A stretch of 64,000 bases of DNA from Membranipora membranacea (taxonomy: Eukaryota; Bryozoa; Gymnolaemata; Cheilostomatida; Membraniporidae). Position numbers and translations under genes: made by a program. Numbering within the stretch: position 1 is the first letter of the stretch; the number at the start of each line of letters is the position of its first letter. Shown here one piece after another: positions 61,121 to 64,000 of this stretch. The notes under the pieces were generated by a model, which saw only the letters and a list, made by a program, of their open reading frames with translations, did no database searches and was not told the origin of the DNA. The stretch lies in contig OU612070.1 of the NCBI GenBank assembly GCA_914767715.1, forward strand, positions 16,757,501-16,821,500, written 5' to 3'.

Positions 61121-62538
61121 TCAACAGAAGACTATAATTATAAACTTTGAGTTGGCAGAAAGTGAAAAAGGTTTCATTTTTCGGAGTTGTCTCACTCTAA
61201 CACAAGATGGGATAACTTCAAGAACTCAATCACTAAACAACTCATCTAAACATTCCTGCGATATACATTCCATTTTGCTATACGTAACGTAATGTTATGC
61301 CTGATAGATGTAGAATACTCCAGAGTCGTCCTGTGTTTTTTGCTCACAATCCGTATCACTTGTCTCCTTTTGATGATGAAACACAATATCTACTCAAGAA
61401 TAAACCTGGTGGTGAAATACAACAGAGATCAAAGCGTTTTATAATATAAGAATCCCATCAGCAAGTTATTTACTAGAAGAAGTTTGAGCCAGTTTCCCTG
61501 CACACTAGTTGCTTCTATTCCATTCGTCACGCCCAGGGAGGGAGGGGAGCAACTTCCGATGCATGCAACTGGACCAAACTTGGTCTAGTTGTTTACTAGT
61601 AAAAGTTGATAACTGGTGAGATTTGTTTGATTTCATGTTGATGCTGTTAACATTACCTGATATACATACATTTGTGTTGATAGGGTCTTGAATGAACTGG
61701 ATATGAAATCATCATACATGACAATAGTATTGATTAGTTTAAAGAATATCAGTCAATACTCAATATCAGATCATGCTAGCCACAATCTTTATACTTTTAC
61801 TGGAAAATCAAATCTACGACACCAAATGATCAATACTGATAAAACTTCTAAGATGTCATGTGTTAGAATTTTAGTGATGATGTTTGTTTTGAAGATAAGT
61901 CCAAACTTCAGATATAATACCAAGTTGAACATGACAGCACTCAAACTCGAGGCAATGATCTCTCAAGCGTGATTCACGTTTGAATTATTAATGTTACAGC
62001 ACGACAATCTCACGTCTAATTATAAATACCATCTGCGAATGGTGATCACAGTAAGGACAGGAAAACATTCATAGCTTCATAATATTCAGTTTATGTGTAT
62101 GTGTCCATGTGTGAGAAAGTTTGCTGGACTTTTCCATATCTTGATACAAATCAACGACACAGCAGCTTAGGAAGTGTAGGCGAGGTGTTAAGGTAAGGAC
62201 CCAGTTTGTAGTTCCTAACACTCAGTTCAGATGACGTGTGAAACTAAATCACATATTTATAACAGTAATGTTTGGTAGTTATGGAGATATTTAGTGTTTG
62301 TGAGTTAGGAGGCTGGAAGCAATGCTCTGCGATAGATCTATACAAGTGGGAATAGTAGATATTGAATTCTCTGAAAGCTTACGGAAATCTCACTGATTCT
62401 ACAATATCCCTAAAAGTACTCCCTTGGTGGAGTGATATCCTCTAAATATTGTTTTTAACCATACTTTACAGGAAATAACATCATTTGCCCAACAAAGTCA
62501 CTTGAGAAGACTTCTTGGATACGGATATCGATTAAAAA
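61121..62538. other. GALNT to right-edge gene intergenic region
   Basis: Candidate GALNT polyadenylation signal AATAAA at 61399-61404, and a family A foldback copy around 61491-61575. A probable non-coding first exon of the next gene ends at 62192 (donor gtaagg, 62193). Its partner acceptor (ctttacag) ends at 62471, so 62472-62538 would be 5'UTR. The open frame at 61688-61972 is low-complexity and unsupported. Confidence 0.45.
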
Positions 62539-62685
62539 ATGGATGTCTTTGAATTTCTCAAAGATAAGATGAGTTATTTCGCTTCAAACTCTGCTAGGCT
62601 CATCATCAGCGGAGGTGAGTACTTAATATAATACATATACATATATATCATCATCAGCGGAGGTGAGTACTTAATATAATACATA

Positions 62686-62729
<44 letters not shown>

Positions 62730-64000
62730 TGTTATTATATTTGTACCCTTTCAAATTCCAGTTCATTCAACCCAGAAAAACAGTAGTTTCTTGATGGAAT
62801 ACAGTTAAAAACTTGCTTAGTGAATGGTGAAGAAATCGCTATAAATTGTAGTTGTGGGTACTTCCCAAATTGATAATATTGAAAATGGTGAGACATGATG
62901 GTTTTATTTTCCTCTCATTTCATAAATTTGTTTAATCATCATTCTCATATTTTTATATTCTATGGATTGTCTTTCGTCAATCAATTTCGCTCAAATGATA
63001 AGGAAATACGAGATATATGTGTATGTATATGTCTGTCTGGCTGTTGATATTGATCTCCGTGAAGCCTTTTATAAATAACAATCTGTAAAATTAAATCAGT
63101 ACTGCAGACAGCTCATCACCCTAGTCGTTAGTTTGACAAAAAATTGCATTCAAAGAACGATTTATTTCTCGTTTTGATAACTGCAGCGTATACAGATAAC
63201 CTTGGAGAAGCTGTCGGGGGTTGGTGGGGAGGAGGGGTTGGGTATCCCTCCTCCATCTACCACAGACAGCCTAACACAGGCTAAGCTACTTTGGTTTGGA
63301 AATTGAAAAATTTTCTTATTTTGTTTTAGAATGTACATTGCAGCGGAATATGAGATTACTAAGAAACACTGAATCAATACGTGTAGGTAGCTACAAACTA
63401 CCAGATATATGTGGAAACTGTATACTACAACCTCCAACAGGACACGAGTTAATCTACCCTCCAAACCTCATGAGTCCATCAAGGGCACCTCTTCCCCCGA
63501 TTAAAGCTTCAAATTTGGTAACCGCACAAGACAAGCGCCAATTTATAGCTCACTGGGCAGAGTTGAATAAGTCATCACCAAGAATAAACAACTCCAAAAG
63601 TCCACCTACAAACGATAAGATCCGCCAGCAAAGCAAACAGCGTTTGAAGCAACACAAGGAGACAATTAAACCATCTGAAGCGCAGGTGTTTCAAATATCA
63701 GTTAAAACAGGACTTGAAGCGCTTACTCACAATGTACCTCATGAAACTCATCGAAAGTTAGGTCACATGACCTCGACCAAACTCAAACCCATTCCACCTA
63801 CTCCTGTAAGCTGTAGCTGGTCCAGGTACTTACCTAATGGTGCCTATACAGGTCCACTCACCAGGTACACAACAACCAACCAGAGAAGGCTGGAGGAGCT
63901 GCAGAAGCCTCGTCCCTGCTCTATACATATGCCTAAGGTAGACTACTTAATGTACGACGAGGATGGATATTATGAGACATCGTCGATTGATGATGACACC
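62539..64000 (+). CDS. Unidentified gene, 5' part only (cut by window end)
   Basis: Two exons are visible: 62539-62614 (ATG, 25 codons plus 1 nt, MDVFEFLKDKMSYFASNSAR) and 63330 to the window edge (open throughout, more than 220 codons). The junction is in frame (G|AA). The predicted protein is basic and low in hydrophobic residues, with Pro-rich stretches (SPSRAPLPPIK, KLKPIPPTPVS), several Lys/Arg/Gln-rich segments and an acidic end at the edge (DEDGYYETSSIDDD). No signal peptide or membrane segment is seen. I do not recognise a family. The exon-1 donor is duplicated in a 48-bp repeat. An upstream 5'UTR exon is likely. Confidence 0.7.
62601..62696 (+). repeat. 48-bp-period tandem duplication across a splice donor
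   Basis: catcatcagcggaggtgagt starts at 62601 and again at 62649. About 39 nt are identical (through ttaatataatacatata) before the TA-rich tails differ. The first donor (62615) ends coding exon 1. The second (62663) would read into an in-frame TAA before reaching the next exon. Confidence 0.9.
62684..62732. repeat. (TA)n microsatellite
   Basis: A run of alternating TA with a few interruptions, directly after the donor duplication. Shorter TA tracts occur at 1090, 15200, 22845 and 29495. Confidence 0.85.
63206..63285. repeat. Family B foldback (intron before last visible exon)
   Basis: gaagctgtcgggggttggtg, then aggaggggttgg, faces ccctcctccatctaccacag, then acagccta. G-rich left and C-rich right, as in the element at 13834. 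Confidence 0.7.

Overview
Eukaryotic, animal (metazoan) DNA. The coding sequence is split into many short exons with GT..AG introns of roughly 250-1600 bp. The non-coding DNA is AT-rich and full of small foldback (MITE-like) elements. The gene set (KPTN, ALG11, ARHGEF33-like, YIF1, a mucin-type GalNAc-transferase) is animal. Moderate divergence from the vertebrate proteins, compact introns and the foldback load suggest an invertebrate, perhaps a sponge or another early-branching lineage. The species cannot be fixed from sequence alone.

Layout, with every recognised gene on the + strand. Bases 3-140 hold the probable 3' end of a gene running in from the left. 141-3849 is intergenic and holds a decayed LINE reverse-transcriptase fragment, a U2-snRNA-like 5' fragment and hairpins. 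3850-11952 is KPTN (11 exons, 462 aa). 14040-16469 is a small secreted EGF-type protein (4 exons, 220 aa). 18571-26131 is ALG11 (10 exons, 485 aa). 33623-47188 is an ARHGEF33-like RhoGEF with two phase-compatible alternative first exons (748 or 754 aa). 48140-52437 is YIF1 (9 exons, 321 aa). 54471-61120 is a polypeptide GalNAc-transferase (7 exons, 664 aa). From 62539 a gene of unknown function runs off the right edge. Exon models were built by hand from splice sites, reading phase and remembered family similarity. For every complete gene the summed exon length is an exact multiple of three.

Functionally this is ordinary mixed gene content and not a pathway cluster: nutrient signalling to mTORC1 (KPTN), ER N-glycan assembly (ALG11), ER-Golgi traffic (YIF1), Golgi O-glycosylation (GALNT) and Rho signalling. 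I see no prokaryotic-style system, CRISPR array or operon.

The unusual material is in the introns. Several families of foldback elements sit a few to about 60 bp downstream of 5' splice sites in several genes. Two different genes carry a 48-bp-period tandem duplication that copies the splice donor itself, and the GALNT gene has a duplicated intron 3' end.
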